Source: an uncultured beta proteobacterium
GTDB lineage: Bacteria > Pseudomonadota > Gammaproteobacteria > Burkholderiales > Burkholderiaceae
NCBI GenBank assembly: GCA_903826775.1
Contig: CAIKFU010000108.1
Coordinates: 1-64,000, forward strand
DNA length: 64,000 nucleotides
Direction of reading: 5' to 3'
Shown here piece after piece: positions 27,694 to 36,699 of this stretch. The position numbers were made by a program, and so were the translations under genes. The notes beneath the pieces are model-generated. The model was not told the origin of the DNA. It saw only the letters and a program-made list of their open reading frames with translations, and made no database searches. Positions within the stretch are counted from its first letter, which is position 1, and every line of letters begins with the position of its first letter.

Positions 27694-28095
27694 ATGACAC
27701 AGATAGATCGCATTTTTGTTTACGGCACCTTGATGAGCACATCGACCTATGGTCTTGCCAAGCAGTTTCACGGGCAGGCCGACCTCATCGGCAATGCAAA
27801 ATGGGCGGGTAGATTATTTCATCTTGGGTCGTATCCTGGGGCAGCAAGATCAACAGATGAAAATACCTGGGTGATGGGCGAGCTCTGGCTACTGCACAAT
27901 CCCGATACTGCGTTTCCATTTCTCGATGACTACGAGGGGTGCTCAGAGCACCACCCATTTCCGCATGAATATCGGCGCAGCGTTGAGAAGGTTTGGATGG
28001 GCGATCGGGAAATCGCTGCTTGGATGTATGTTTATCAGTTACCAACGAAAAAGCTGATGCAAATTCCCAGCGGAAGGTTTGGTAACACGGCGTGA
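27694..28095 (+). CDS. gamma-glutamylcyclotransferase (AIG2/GGCT-like) family protein
   Basis: IFVYGTLMSTSTYGLAKQFHGQADLIGNAKWAGRLFHLGSYPGAA ... FLDDYEGC. Confidence 0.92.
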   Translation: MTQIDRIFVYGTLMSTSTYGLAKQFHGQADLIGNAKWAGRLFHLGSYPGAARSTDENTWVMGELWLLHNPDTAFPFLDDYEGCSEHHPFPHEYRRSVEKVWMGDREIAAWMYVYQLPTKKLMQIPSGRFGNTA

Positions 28096-28117
28096 TTTTC
28101 AACTGTAGAAAATCACG
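28091..28117 (+). terminator. hairpin overlapping the stop of the GGCT-like gene
   Basis: CGTGATTTTC-AACTGTA-GAAAATCACG perfect 10-bp stem; only a weak T-tract follows. Confidence 0.55.
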
Positions 28118-28155
28118 CTTTGTGCACATCCTATTGAAAGCGGGAACGCCTGTTT

Positions 28156-28704
28156 CTAGCGACTAGGTGGAGTGCTGGGTACCGTCTCCCACCCGCCTGC
28201 GCAACTTTGCACGTAGGGGTAGTAGCCATTGGCTTGTCTACAGAAATACCAAACGGAATTCGGGCTGCTTTGGGCAACGGTTACCGAAGCCTTGGTTGGG
28301 GGCGGAGGTACGCTAGAGGTTTGGGGTGCGACCTGCTGGGGAGGGGGTTGCGTTGGCATGGCTTGCTGCACGTATACCGTTTCGGTTGGGAACGTGACAA
28401 GCGGATAGGCGGCATAAGGATAGCCTGCGTAATACGGGTAGTTGTAGTAGGGAGCCGCTGCCAAAGCACCCGCTCCAAGACCTAATGCAAAGCCGCCTGC
28501 ACCCCAGCCATAACCGTAACCACGCCACGGCCCGCCATAGTAGCCACCACGGTAACCACCATAGTAGCCACCACCACCGCCATGCCATCCTCCGCCACCG
28601 CCATGACCGCCATTCCAAGCAAAGCCCACATTGGGAATAGTCAAGGTGAAAATAGTCAGAAGACCGAGAAGAATTTTGGTTTGAAATTTTTTCATTATGG
28701 GCAT
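28156..28704 (-). CDS. exported glycine/tyrosine-rich protein
   Basis: Signal peptide then WNGGHGGGGGWHGGGGGYYGGYRGGYYGGPWRGYGYGWGAGGFALGLGAGALAAAPYYNYP. Confidence 0.75.
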   Translation of the reverse strand: MPIMKKFQTKILLGLLTIFTLTIPNVGFAWNGGHGGGGGWHGGGGGYYGGYRGGYYGGPWRGYGYGWGAGGFALGLGAGALAAAPYYNYPYYAGYPYAAYPLVTFPTETVYVQQAMPTQPPPQQVAPQTSSVPPPPTKASVTVAQSSPNSVWYFCRQANGYYPYVQSCAGGWETVPSTPPSR

Positions 28705-28925
28705 CCTTTTAAAAGAGCCTTGTGTCCATTCTAACGCCGATGGATCTCATCTTGTTGACTCAGAATACTCTGAGTTGGCAATATTTTCACATATATTTTT
28801 TTTTAACAAAAACGCGATTTGGACGTCAACTTGCCTCTTTCGGAAGCCGTTGTGTGGGCATCTACAAGCAAAACCAAAAGGGGTTTGTTTGAATCCGCAG
28901 GGGACTGCACATTAGGAGATTGAAC

Positions 28926-29099
28926 ATGAAAAAAATCATTTTTGCTTTGGCTGCTGGTCTATTTGCAATCGGCGCATTTGCTGCAGAGACCCCGGTTGTT
29001 GCGGCTACACCGGCAAAGTCAGCCGTGGTTAAGAAATCCGAAGCCAAGCCTGCAACCAAAACGGTTGAGCGTACCGCTGAAAAACCTGCTGCGAAATAA
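28926..29099 (+). CDS. 57-aa Ala/Lys-rich putative exported protein
   Basis: MKKIIFALAAGLFAIGAFAAETPVVAATPAKSAVVKKSEAKPATKTVERTAEKPAAK*; RBS aggag upstream; below the ORF-track length cutoff. Confidence 0.65.
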   Translation: MKKIIFALAAGLFAIGAFAAETPVVAATPAKSAVVKKSEAKPATKTVERTAEKPAAK

Positions 29100-29160
29100 C
29101 ACGCTGATGTCCATTGGGACCGACCTGGCGTTGGGCCCAATGGTGTTTGGGTTTTACTGT

Positions 29161-29706
29161 TTATTCCCGCGTATCGTGAACGCTTAGCTCCGGAAATAAA
29201 ATGTCCGTAAAACCAAAGCGGGAGAAATCGCGAACACGCATCGGGAATAATTTTCCCACGAGGTGATCGTGTTCATGCTGAACGACGCGGGCGTGGAAAT
29301 CCTCAACGGTTCGATCGATGGTGTCGCCTGCGCGATCCAGTCCTTGATAGCGGATTTTGGTGTACCTTGGTACGTGGGCTCGCAGTCCCGGAACGGAAAG
29401 GCAACCCTCCCAATCGTCCTCTAGATCGTTTGATAAAATCGTAATCACGGGATTAATCAGGATTGTTTCGGGAACCGCCTGCGCATCAGGGTAGCGGGGG
29501 TTTTCGTCAAAACCAAACACCAGGATTTGTTGGTTGATGCCGATTTGCGGTGCGGCCAGTCCGGCCCCGTTGACGGCGTACATCGTCTCCAAAAGATCGT
29601 CAATTAGGCCTTGAATTTCTACAGAGCCAATAGCGTCAACCAGTACGGGGTCGGCAATCCGCAGTAAACGCGGATCGCCCATTTTGAGGATGGATCGGAT
29701 GGCCAT
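29161..29706 (-). CDS. def: peptide deformylase
   Basis: [50 protein letters not shown] - three canonical motifs. Confidence 0.97.
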   Translation of the reverse strand: MAIRSILKMGDPRLLRIADPVLVDAIGSVEIQGLIDDLLETMYAVNGAGLAAPQIGINQQILVFGFDENPRYPDAQAVPETILINPVITILSNDLEDDWEGCLSVPGLRAHVPRYTKIRYQGLDRAGDTIDRTVEDFHARVVQHEHDHLVGKLFPMRVRDFSRFGFTDILFPELSVHDTRE

Positions 29707-29845
29707 GGCTTATCTTAATTGATTGCAAAACGCCCTTGGTGGTAAAGGGGTTATGAGCGTGACGACGCAATTCTAATTAGAATGAATTATTCACGAAAGC
29801 CGGCTAAATTGTGCCGAGCAATTTGATCTTGGTTCTTCAAGGCGG

Positions 29846-30214
29846 ATGCAAATGAAAGTTTGGTGGTTGATACCGGTTTTGATGCTGCAAGTGGGTATCT
29901 ATTCACCCAGCGTCTTTTCTCAAATGCAAAATGATTCTACAGTCCGCGAAGGTCGCCTGGTTGGCGGATGGTACCCGATTTTTTTCGATGCGTATTCCGA
30001 AAAGAAAATGGGTTTGCTGATGGAAAAAATTAAAGAAGGTCAAGTTGCAAGATTAAGCGTTTCATACAATCAAAACAAAACGTTAGCTGAGCGAATCGCC
30101 AAAGAAATTAAATCGCAAACGAGCATGCCGTTGGAAATGAAAAACGAAAATCTCGTTGATGGCAATATTTCTTACCACCACGATCGCGTGGTGGTAGTCG
30201 TGTATTCCAAATAG
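29846..30214 (+). CDS. hypothetical exported protein
   Basis: Signal-like N-terminus; 122 aa; no family recognised. Confidence 0.5.
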   Translation: MQMKVWWLIPVLMLQVGIYSPSVFSQMQNDSTVREGRLVGGWYPIFFDAYSEKKMGLLMEKIKEGQVARLSVSYNQNKTLAERIAKEIKSQTSMPLEMKNENLVDGNISYHHDRVVVVVYSK

Positions 30215-30254
30215 CCCGAATCGGGCATTCTAGCGGCACGATACCCTAGATCAA

Positions 30255-31223
30255 TTATTGTTCGATTTTGGCGGACTTAACGATACTGCCAAATTTCTTA
30301 CTTTCACTGTTGACGAAGTTTTGAAATTCCATCGTACTCGTGTTGCCAGGTTGCGCGCCTTGCTTTTCAAGCGCCTCTTTGACGTCGGGCATTTGCAGGA
30401 TTGCCGCAATGTCCTTTTGAATTTTTTGGGTGATGGCGTTCGGTGTGCCGCTAGGGACGAAAACGCCGAACCATTGTGTGAGGTCAAAATTTTGGATGCC
30501 CGGTGTTTTCGCTAAAGGAGGGATGCTGGGGGCTGCAGCGGAAGGCAGCCTGGATGAAAGCCCCAACGCCTTTAATGCTCCGGATTGGATGTGCGGCAAT
30601 GCCGTTGGCAATCCGGCAAAGCCGATGTCGACATGGCCTGCAAGCAAATCCGATATCGACGGCGCAACTCCTTTGTATGGAACGTGTACCAGTTTGATGT
30701 TGGCTTGCTCCTCCAGCATCACAGCGGCCAGATGCTGGGGCGTACCTGGTCCCGATGAAGCATAGGTGATGGTGTCAGGATTTTTCTTTGCATAGGCGAT
30801 GAGTTCAGTCGCGTTGGAATACGGCTTAGACGGATTGGTCACCAAGACAAATGGTAGCTTTACTAACAACGTCACCGGCTTGAGATCGGTGTCGGGGTTG
30901 TAGGGCATTTTTTGCATGAAGTGTTGATTGATGACGACTTCCGCAGTGGCCGACATCAGGATCGTCAACCCATCGGCGGCAGAGTGGGCTACAAAATTCG
31001 CACCGATGGTCCCGCTGCCGCCGGCCTTGTTTTCGACCACGACAGGCTGCTTCCATTGGTCAGCCAATTTTTGACTAACCAATCTGGCAACGGGATCCAC
31101 GCCTCCACCGGCGGCATAGGGAACGATGACCTTGACGGGTTTGTCGGGCCAGGATTGCGCCTGGACTGGCAATTGGGAAAGCAACAAGAGTGCAAGAGCG
31201 AGTAGATTGGAAAAGTGTTTCAT
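30255..31223 (-). CDS. Bug-family TTT substrate-binding protein
   Basis: WPDKPVKVIVPYAAGGGVDPVARLVS, VVENKAGGSGTIGANFV, HVPYKGVAPSISDLLAGHVDIGFAGL. Confidence 0.93.
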   Translation of the reverse strand: MKHFSNLLALALLLLSQLPVQAQSWPDKPVKVIVPYAAGGGVDPVARLVSQKLADQWKQPVVVENKAGGSGTIGANFVAHSAADGLTILMSATAEVVINQHFMQKMPYNPDTDLKPVTLLVKLPFVLVTNPSKPYSNATELIAYAKKNPDTITYASSGPGTPQHLAAVMLEEQANIKLVHVPYKGVAPSISDLLAGHVDIGFAGLPTALPHIQSGALKALGLSSRLPSAAAPSIPPLAKTPGIQNFDLTQWFGVFVPSGTPNAITQKIQKDIAAILQMPDVKEALEKQGAQPGNTSTMEFQNFVNSESKKFGSIVKSAKIEQ

Positions 31224-31261
31224 AGACTTTAAAAAAGGGATTGGTGGTGCTGTAGATAGAA

Positions 31262-32404
31262 TTAATGCGGTACTTGAAAAGCTTGCAAAGCCTGCAAATT
31301 TGGTTCAATGCCCAAGCCGGGTTGATCGCTCAATGTGATGCTACCGTTTTGCAGCAGCGGATACGGGTTGGCCAACAATTCGCGTAGCGGATTGGGATTG
31401 GCATCGACTTCGACAAATCCGTCTCCGCCGATGGCTGCTTTTAAATGCATCGAAGCGAGTAGACCGATGCCCCCGCCAAGCCAGTGCGGACAAAAGAGGA
31501 TGCCTTTGGAGGTGATCCGTTTAGCCAATTCAATGCAACCGCTAAAACCTCCCCATTTGCCAATGTCGGGTTGCAGCACTGCAAAGGCACCACTGTCGAT
31601 GGCTTCATTAAATTGCGAATGGCCGCGCATATTTTCACCGGCGGCCAAGGGGATGGATACTCGGGTTGCCAACTCGATCCAGTTGCCGATGGGTTGGTCG
31701 GCGGCAATGGGCTCCTCAATCCAAAAGGGATTAAATTCCCGCAGGTCGAGAATATGTTCGAGCGCCGAGGTGACGGACCAGGCTTGGTTTGCATCAATCA
31801 TGATCGGTGTGTCCGGACCCAACAGGGCACGCAAGGTTTTCAGATTCCGAACGTCCTTTTGTGTGCCGAAGCCGACTTTGAGTTTGAAGGCCCGATACCC
31901 TTCAGCCCATTTTTGCTTGACCAATTTTTCTGGATTGTTGGGACTTAGGCCGGAAGCGTAAGTTTGAATGAGGGGCGTACCCCCAAATACTTGCCAAAGG
32001 GGTTGACCCAATTTCTTGCTGGCGATATCCCAAAGCGCAATGTCGGTGCCGGCGATAATCTGGGCAATGGTTCCGGGTTCACCGCTTTGGATGCCTAGAA
32101 TGTGCAAGCGCTTGGACAGCGTGGCAAACGCCTCGGTGGGTGAGGTCCATTCTCGTTCCAGAAGGATGGGGGAGACTACTGATTCCAGTACCCGTGCACG
32201 GTGCTCGGCGCCGACACTTGGGAAGTTGCACCACACTTCACCCCAGCCGACGACGCCCTCGACGTCCTCGATGCGCACCACCAATGCAGGGCGGTCCAGC
32301 ATGGTTCCAAATGAGGTTTGGATGGGTTCGTCGATGGGCGCTCGATAAACGTGGGCTTTGACCGATGCGATGCGTAGCGGTTTGATGGCGGAAATTTCTT
32401 TCAT
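31262..32404 (-). CDS. mandelate racemase/muconate lactonizing enzyme (enolase superfamily)
   Basis: YRAFKLKVGFGTQKDVRNL, PIMIDANQAWSVTSALEHI, FWIEEPIAADQPI, VLQPDIGKWGGFSGCIELAK. Confidence 0.93.
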   Translation of the reverse strand: MKEISAIKPLRIASVKAHVYRAPIDEPIQTSFGTMLDRPALVVRIEDVEGVVGWGEVWCNFPSVGAEHRARVLESVVSPILLEREWTSPTEAFATLSKRLHILGIQSGEPGTIAQIIAGTDIALWDIASKKLGQPLWQVFGGTPLIQTYASGLSPNNPEKLVKQKWAEGYRAFKLKVGFGTQKDVRNLKTLRALLGPDTPIMIDANQAWSVTSALEHILDLREFNPFWIEEPIAADQPIGNWIELATRVSIPLAAGENMRGHSQFNEAIDSGAFAVLQPDIGKWGGFSGCIELAKRITSKGILFCPHWLGGGIGLLASMHLKAAIGGDGFVEVDANPNPLRELLANPYPLLQNGSITLSDQPGLGIEPNLQALQAFQVPH

Positions 32405-32609
32405 CGCTCATCTTAACGAAAAATACCGAACAGGAATAAAGTAATCTTGATGGACAAGTTGGATTTTCGGATCAGAAATTCTGTGGTCAACAGCATCGTC
32501 TTCCTGTTGGGCGCATGTTGTTTTTCCTTTGGGTGAATTGCCCTAAACCGTTTTTCGTGGCATCCTTCGTCCAATAGAAGATTCAAACAAAAGTTCACAG
32601 GTAACCCAT

Positions 32610-33074
32610 ATGAATGCATTGCGATTATTAAAAAGTAGCCTAGCTGCCCTTTTGCTATCTGCGCTATTGGCCGCTTGCGCTTCCGGTGGCGATACGATTA
32701 GCGGAACCCCAGCCGAAGTAGAGGAAATCCAAACCCAATTATTAGGCGATATGCCTTTGCCGCAGGGGGCAAAAATTTCCAATGGCGAATCGCTGATTAT
32801 TGGACGGGGGGATTCCTGGGTGGGCAGGGTGGTACTTAACGGTTTGCAGACGCCTACGGACATTTACGCTTTTTTCCAGTCCGAGTACCCCAAATCGGGT
32901 TGGACAACCATCTCCGCAGTGAAGGCAAAGACCAGCATATTGGTTTTTTCAAAAGCGGATCGCACTGCCACGGTGGAGATCAATGACGGGACCCTTGGCG
33001 GACCTAAATCCTTGATCACAGTGACTGTATCGCCAAAAAATGCCAACGTGATCGCACCAACAACCAAGCGTTAA
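32610..33074 (+). CDS. putative lipoprotein
   Basis: LLLSALLAACASGGD lipobox-like sequence; 154 aa. Confidence 0.7.
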   Translation: MNALRLLKSSLAALLLSALLAACASGGDTISGTPAEVEEIQTQLLGDMPLPQGAKISNGESLIIGRGDSWVGRVVLNGLQTPTDIYAFFQSEYPKSGWTTISAVKAKTSILVFSKADRTATVEINDGTLGGPKSLITVTVSPKNANVIAPTTKR

Positions 33075-33163
33075 GCCCGGTGTAATACCGAACTCAATCC
33101 CTTCTGTTAACCTAATCAAACTGTCCAACTTTTGTGGGTCAGTTCAGTTGGAAGCCTTTTTAA

Positions 33164-33883
33164 TTAGAGGCCTTGTGCGCGAATCAATCCGACCGCCTGA
33201 CCTTCGACGGCAAAATTGGATTGACGGGCATCGACCACGATATTTTTAAAGTCGGGGTTTTCCGCCTGTAGTTCAATGACCAAGCCATTGGCGGTTTTCT
33301 TTTGCATCCAACGTTTTACGGTGACTTCGTCGTCCAATCGTGCTACTACGATATCGCCATTGCGAACTTCGCTGGTTTTTTTTACGGCTAGATAGTCGCC
33401 ATCTAAAATTCCAGCATCGCGCATACTCATGCCCTTTACCTTTAGTAGGTAATCAGCGCCCTTGCTAAATAAGCTCGGGTCGATGGGAACGTGTTTTTCA
33501 ATATGCTCAACCGCCATGATTGGTGAACCGGCTGCAACGCGTCCGATCAAAGGCAACGTTAGCTGCTGCAACGCTCCCGAGGGGAGCGACATCTGATGCG
33601 ATCTGCCATGGGCGTGCGACTGGTTAAACCGTTGGGGTATGCGAATGCCTCGTGAGGTGCCGGGCGTCAATTCAATATAACCCTTGCGAGCCAATGCGCG
33701 CAGGTGCTCTTCGGCAGCGTTGGCAGAAGCGAAACCCAACTGCTGGGAAATTTCCGCGCGCGTGGGGGGCGATCCGCTTTCATCAATGGCTCGAGTAATC
33801 AAAGTCAGGATTTCCCCTTGCCGAGTCGTGAGTTTGGGAAGGTCGCTCTGATCATCCAGAAAATCAACTGTATTTATGTCCAT
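33164..33883 (-). CDS. lexA: LexA SOS repressor
   Basis: [58 protein letters not shown] ... [11 protein letters not shown] (A-G cleavage site) ... [20 protein letters not shown]. Confidence 0.97.
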   Translation of the reverse strand: MDINTVDFLDDQSDLPKLTTRQGEILTLITRAIDESGSPPTRAEISQQLGFASANAAEEHLRALARKGYIELTPGTSRGIRIPQRFNQSHAHGRSHQMSLPSGALQQLTLPLIGRVAAGSPIMAVEHIEKHVPIDPSLFSKGADYLLKVKGMSMRDAGILDGDYLAVKKTSEVRNGDIVVARLDDEVTVKRWMQKKTANGLVIELQAENPDFKNIVVDARQSNFAVEGQAVGLIRAQGL

Positions 33884-33884
33884 A

Positions 33885-33900
33885 CTGTGATTGTATACAG
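33885..33900. promoter_or_regulatory. LexA (SOS) box CTGT-N8-ACAG
   Basis: ctgtgattgtatacag immediately upstream of the lexA start codon. Confidence 0.85.
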
Positions 33901-33979
33901 TTCAATTGGATAATTCAACCGTTTGCTTTAGGTAAACCCGTTGGTTTATTGGAATATCCCAAAATTGGGATAATGGCGT

Positions 33980-35074
33980 ATGACTTCTTCGCTCGCTTCC
34001 TTCTCATCCAGTCCAAACGCCCATATTCTTCTGTTGGGAATGGGAGGCACGATTGCCGGTCTGGCGGACGATCCCCAAACGGCGCCAGATCGATATGAGG
34101 CGGGTAGGGTATCGGTAGAAGCGCTGATTGAGCAGGCGGGAGTAAGTCTGCCATCGGGGCTCAAAGTGCTTGCAAGGCAGATGGCCAACATCGATAGTCG
34201 TAATTTAAGTGAACTGTTGCTAACCCGACTGGGAAATGAAATCAAGCAATCCCTAGAAAACCCCGCGGTTATCGGAATCGTAGTAACCCATGGCACCGAC
34301 ACCATTGAAGAAACGGGGTTTTTCCTGCACGCAGTATGTGGCAACAGGGCAAGGGAGCTCGGGAAACGGGTAGTGCTGACTGGTGCCATGTTGCCGGCCA
34401 ATGCGCCCAAGGCGGATGGGCCTGCAAACATCAGCGACTCGTTGAGGTGGGTTGCGTCCACTTCAGAAGACAGTCCAGGAGGAATTTTTGCCGTTTTTGC
34501 CGGGAAAGTGTGTTTGGCTCGCGATTTGGCAAAACGCCATACCAGCGCATTGGATGCCCCATTGCAAGATTCCCTATGCAGTCCGATTCGCTTAATTGGT
34601 CCTTCTTGGTTGGCGTCGGTTAGAGAGATGCAGGCGAGCGCCGGATTCGACTTGGCGATTCCCGCTGAAACCGATTGGCCATGGGTTGAAATCCTGATGA
34701 GCCATGCCGGGGCCAGATCGGATTCCGTGGAGCATTGGGCGAGTAGTGGCGTTGACGGTTTGGTGATTGCTGGCACGGGGCAGGGTGGTTACCACCAGTC
34801 TTGGCGTGCTGCGCTAGAAAAGGCCGCCGGAAAGGGTATAGCCATAGTCCGATCCAGTCGAACGGGTGCCGGCCCGGTAAGTCTGGATTTGGCGCAAAAA
34901 GGCGATTTTGGAACACCTTCTGCGGGGGACTTGTCGCCCCCCAAGGCAAGAATTGCCCTGCAATTGGCCATTCATAGCGCTGGGGAAGCGAAAAAAATAG
35001 CCCAAACAGGAGCTAATTATCTGACTTGGCAGGATTTTTTTGCTAGAATAGCGGTCTTGCCTGAAATTCGGTAA
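33980..35074 (+). CDS. L-asparaginase (type I/II asparaginase/glutaminase family)
   Basis: ILLLGMGGTIAGLADD, GIVVTHGTDTIEETGFFLHAV, RVVLTGAMLPANAPKADGPANISDSL. Confidence 0.95.
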   Translation: MTSSLASFSSSPNAHILLLGMGGTIAGLADDPQTAPDRYEAGRVSVEALIEQAGVSLPSGLKVLARQMANIDSRNLSELLLTRLGNEIKQSLENPAVIGIVVTHGTDTIEETGFFLHAVCGNRARELGKRVVLTGAMLPANAPKADGPANISDSLRWVASTSEDSPGGIFAVFAGKVCLARDLAKRHTSALDAPLQDSLCSPIRLIGPSWLASVREMQASAGFDLAIPAETDWPWVEILMSHAGARSDSVEHWASSGVDGLVIAGTGQGGYHQSWRAALEKAAGKGIAIVRSSRTGAGPVSLDLAQKGDFGTPSAGDLSPPKARIALQLAIHSAGEAKKIAQTGANYLTWQDFFARIAVLPEIR

Positions 35075-35122
35075 GAGTGGTCTTTGTCTTGTAAAGCAGT
35101 ACTTACAATTTGTTTCTACCTT

Positions 35123-35178
35123 GCCACACTGGATGCCAACTTCACAACCATCGGAAGTTGGCAAGGCGCCCAGGTGGC
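35123..35178 (+). ncRNA. structured 5' leader of rpsF (candidate ribosomal-protein autoregulatory element)
   Basis: Outer helix GCCAC(A)CTGG/CCAGGTGGC enclosing inner helix GCCAACTTC/GAAGTTGGC with 10-nt loop, ~21 nt before the rpsF ATG. Confidence 0.6.
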
Positions 35179-35199
35179 TTTATCCCTAAGGAGAGTTTG

Positions 35200-35574
35200 A
35201 TGCGTCATTATGAAATCGTCTTTATCGTCCATCCGGACCAAAGCGAGCAGGTGCCAGCGATGATCGATCGCTACAAAGCCGTATTGGCTACTAGCGGCGG
35301 AAAAGTTCATCGCGTTGAGGATTGGGGTCGTCGTCAGATGGCTTACATGATCGACAAACTGGCTAAAGCCCATTACGTTTGCTTGAATATCGAGTGCGAC
35401 CAGAAAACCCTGGAAGAGCTTGAGCATGCATTCAAATTTAACGATGCCGTTTTGCGTCACCTCATCATCAAGACGAAGAAAGCCGAAACTGAGCCTTCGA
35501 TCATGATGAAGGAAGTGCAGCGCGAAGAGGCTCGCAAGCAAGCACAGGCCGACGTACCTGCCGTGCCGTACTAA
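35200..35574 (+). CDS. rpsF: 30S ribosomal protein S6
   Basis: [28 protein letters not shown] ... [31 protein letters not shown] with RBS aaggag. Confidence 0.98.
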   Translation: MRHYEIVFIVHPDQSEQVPAMIDRYKAVLATSGGKVHRVEDWGRRQMAYMIDKLAKAHYVCLNIECDQKTLEELEHAFKFNDAVLRHLIIKTKKAETEPSIMMKEVQREEARKQAQADVPAVPY

Positions 35575-35629
35575 GCAGATATTTGAGAGAAATTCGGAGG
35601 CTATAGCGTAAGCGAGTGGCGGAACGGCG

Positions 35630-35923
35630 TTGAATCATTTCACCCTAACTGCTTTCTTGGTATCCAAAGATGCGATTCGATTTACCCCGGCAGGGATACC
35701 CGTCATGCATTGCCAGCTAGAACATGTTGGTGACGTGACTGAGGTGCAAATGCCCAGGAAAGTTCAGATGAGCGTCGAAGCCATTGCGATAGGTCCGGTA
35801 CATCGGAACTTGGAGCAAATGGATTTAGGAGCTGAGGCAGTGTTTGAAGGATTCCTGGCACCCAAGACCCTACGCAACCAGCGTCTCGTGTTTCATATAA
35901 CCCATATTCAACTGAAAATTTAA
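35630..35923 (+). CDS. priB: primosomal replication protein PriB (TTG start)
   Basis: [31 protein letters not shown]...; located between rpsF and rpsR. Confidence 0.92.
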   Translation: MNHFTLTAFLVSKDAIRFTPAGIPVMHCQLEHVGDVTEVQMPRKVQMSVEAIAIGPVHRNLEQMDLGAEAVFEGFLAPKTLRNQRLVFHITHIQLKI

Positions 35924-35936
35924 AGAGGAAATCATC

Positions 35937-36209
35937 ATGGCGTTTGGAAAAAAACCCGATTTCAAAAAGAAGCCCGCTCAGAACCCATTGTTCAAGCGTA
36001 AGCGTTATTGCCGTTTTACCGTTGCTGGTGTCGAGCAGATTGACTATAAAGATATCGATACCTTAAAGGATTTTGTTGGCGAGAACGCCAAGATCACGCC
36101 TGCGCGCTTAACCGGTACCAAAGCAAAATACCAACGTCAGCTCGACACCGCTATCAAGCGTGCCCGCTATTTGGCCTTGTTGCCATTCTCTGATCAACAC
36201 AAGAAATAA
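35937..36209 (+). CDS. rpsR: 30S ribosomal protein S18
   Basis: [66 protein letters not shown]. Confidence 0.98.
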   Translation: MAFGKKPDFKKKPAQNPLFKRKRYCRFTVAGVEQIDYKDIDTLKDFVGENAKITPARLTGTKAKYQRQLDTAIKRARYLALLPFSDQHKK

Positions 36210-36222
36210 TTGGGAGCCCTCA

Positions 36223-36675
36223 ATGCAAATCATTTTGTTAGAAAAAGTTACAAACCTGGGCAACCTTGGTGATGTGGTTCGTGTGAAAGATGGTTACGCA
36301 CGCAACTTCCTCATCCCTCAGCGCAAGGCCCGTCGTGCAACCGATGCAGCGATCGCTGACTTTGCAACGCGTCGTGCTGAACTGGAAAAAGTTGCCGCAG
36401 AAAAATTGGCAGCAGCACAAGCCATCGGTGAAAAGCTCGTCGGCTTGGTTTTGGAAATTTCCCAAAAGGCCGGTGTGGATGGTCGCTTGTTTGGTTCCGT
36501 AACCAACCACGATATTGCCGATGCGTTGAAAGCCAAAGGCTTTGTGATTGAAAAAGCCTCTGTGCGCATGCCAACTGGTCCATTGAAGTTAGTTGGTGAT
36601 CACCCGGTAGCGGTTGCAGTTCATACCGACGTTGTGGTGGATATCAACATTCGCGTAATTGGCGAGCACGCTTAA
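36223..36675 (+). CDS. rplI: 50S ribosomal protein L9
   Basis: [36 protein letters not shown]. Confidence 0.98.
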   Translation: MQIILLEKVTNLGNLGDVVRVKDGYARNFLIPQRKARRATDAAIADFATRRAELEKVAAEKLAAAQAIGEKLVGLVLEISQKAGVDGRLFGSVTNHDIADALKAKGFVIEKASVRMPTGPLKLVGDHPVAVAVHTDVVVDINIRVIGEHA

Positions 36676-36699
36676 GCTTTAAATCAGTACACTAGCCTC

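Noticed and set aside
30214-30226. GCCCGAATCGGGC as a terminator
   Set aside because: Only a 1-nt centre, so it cannot form a hairpin loop without opening the stem, and no T-tract follows
31335-31961. 208-aa plus-strand ORF opposite the enolase-superfamily gene
   Set aside because: Shadow ORF; the minus-strand protein carries all MLE/MR motifs
33946-34776. 276-aa minus-strand ORF opposite the asparaginase gene
   Set aside because: Antisense shadow of a clearly conserved gene; composition is low-complexity and no motif is recognisable
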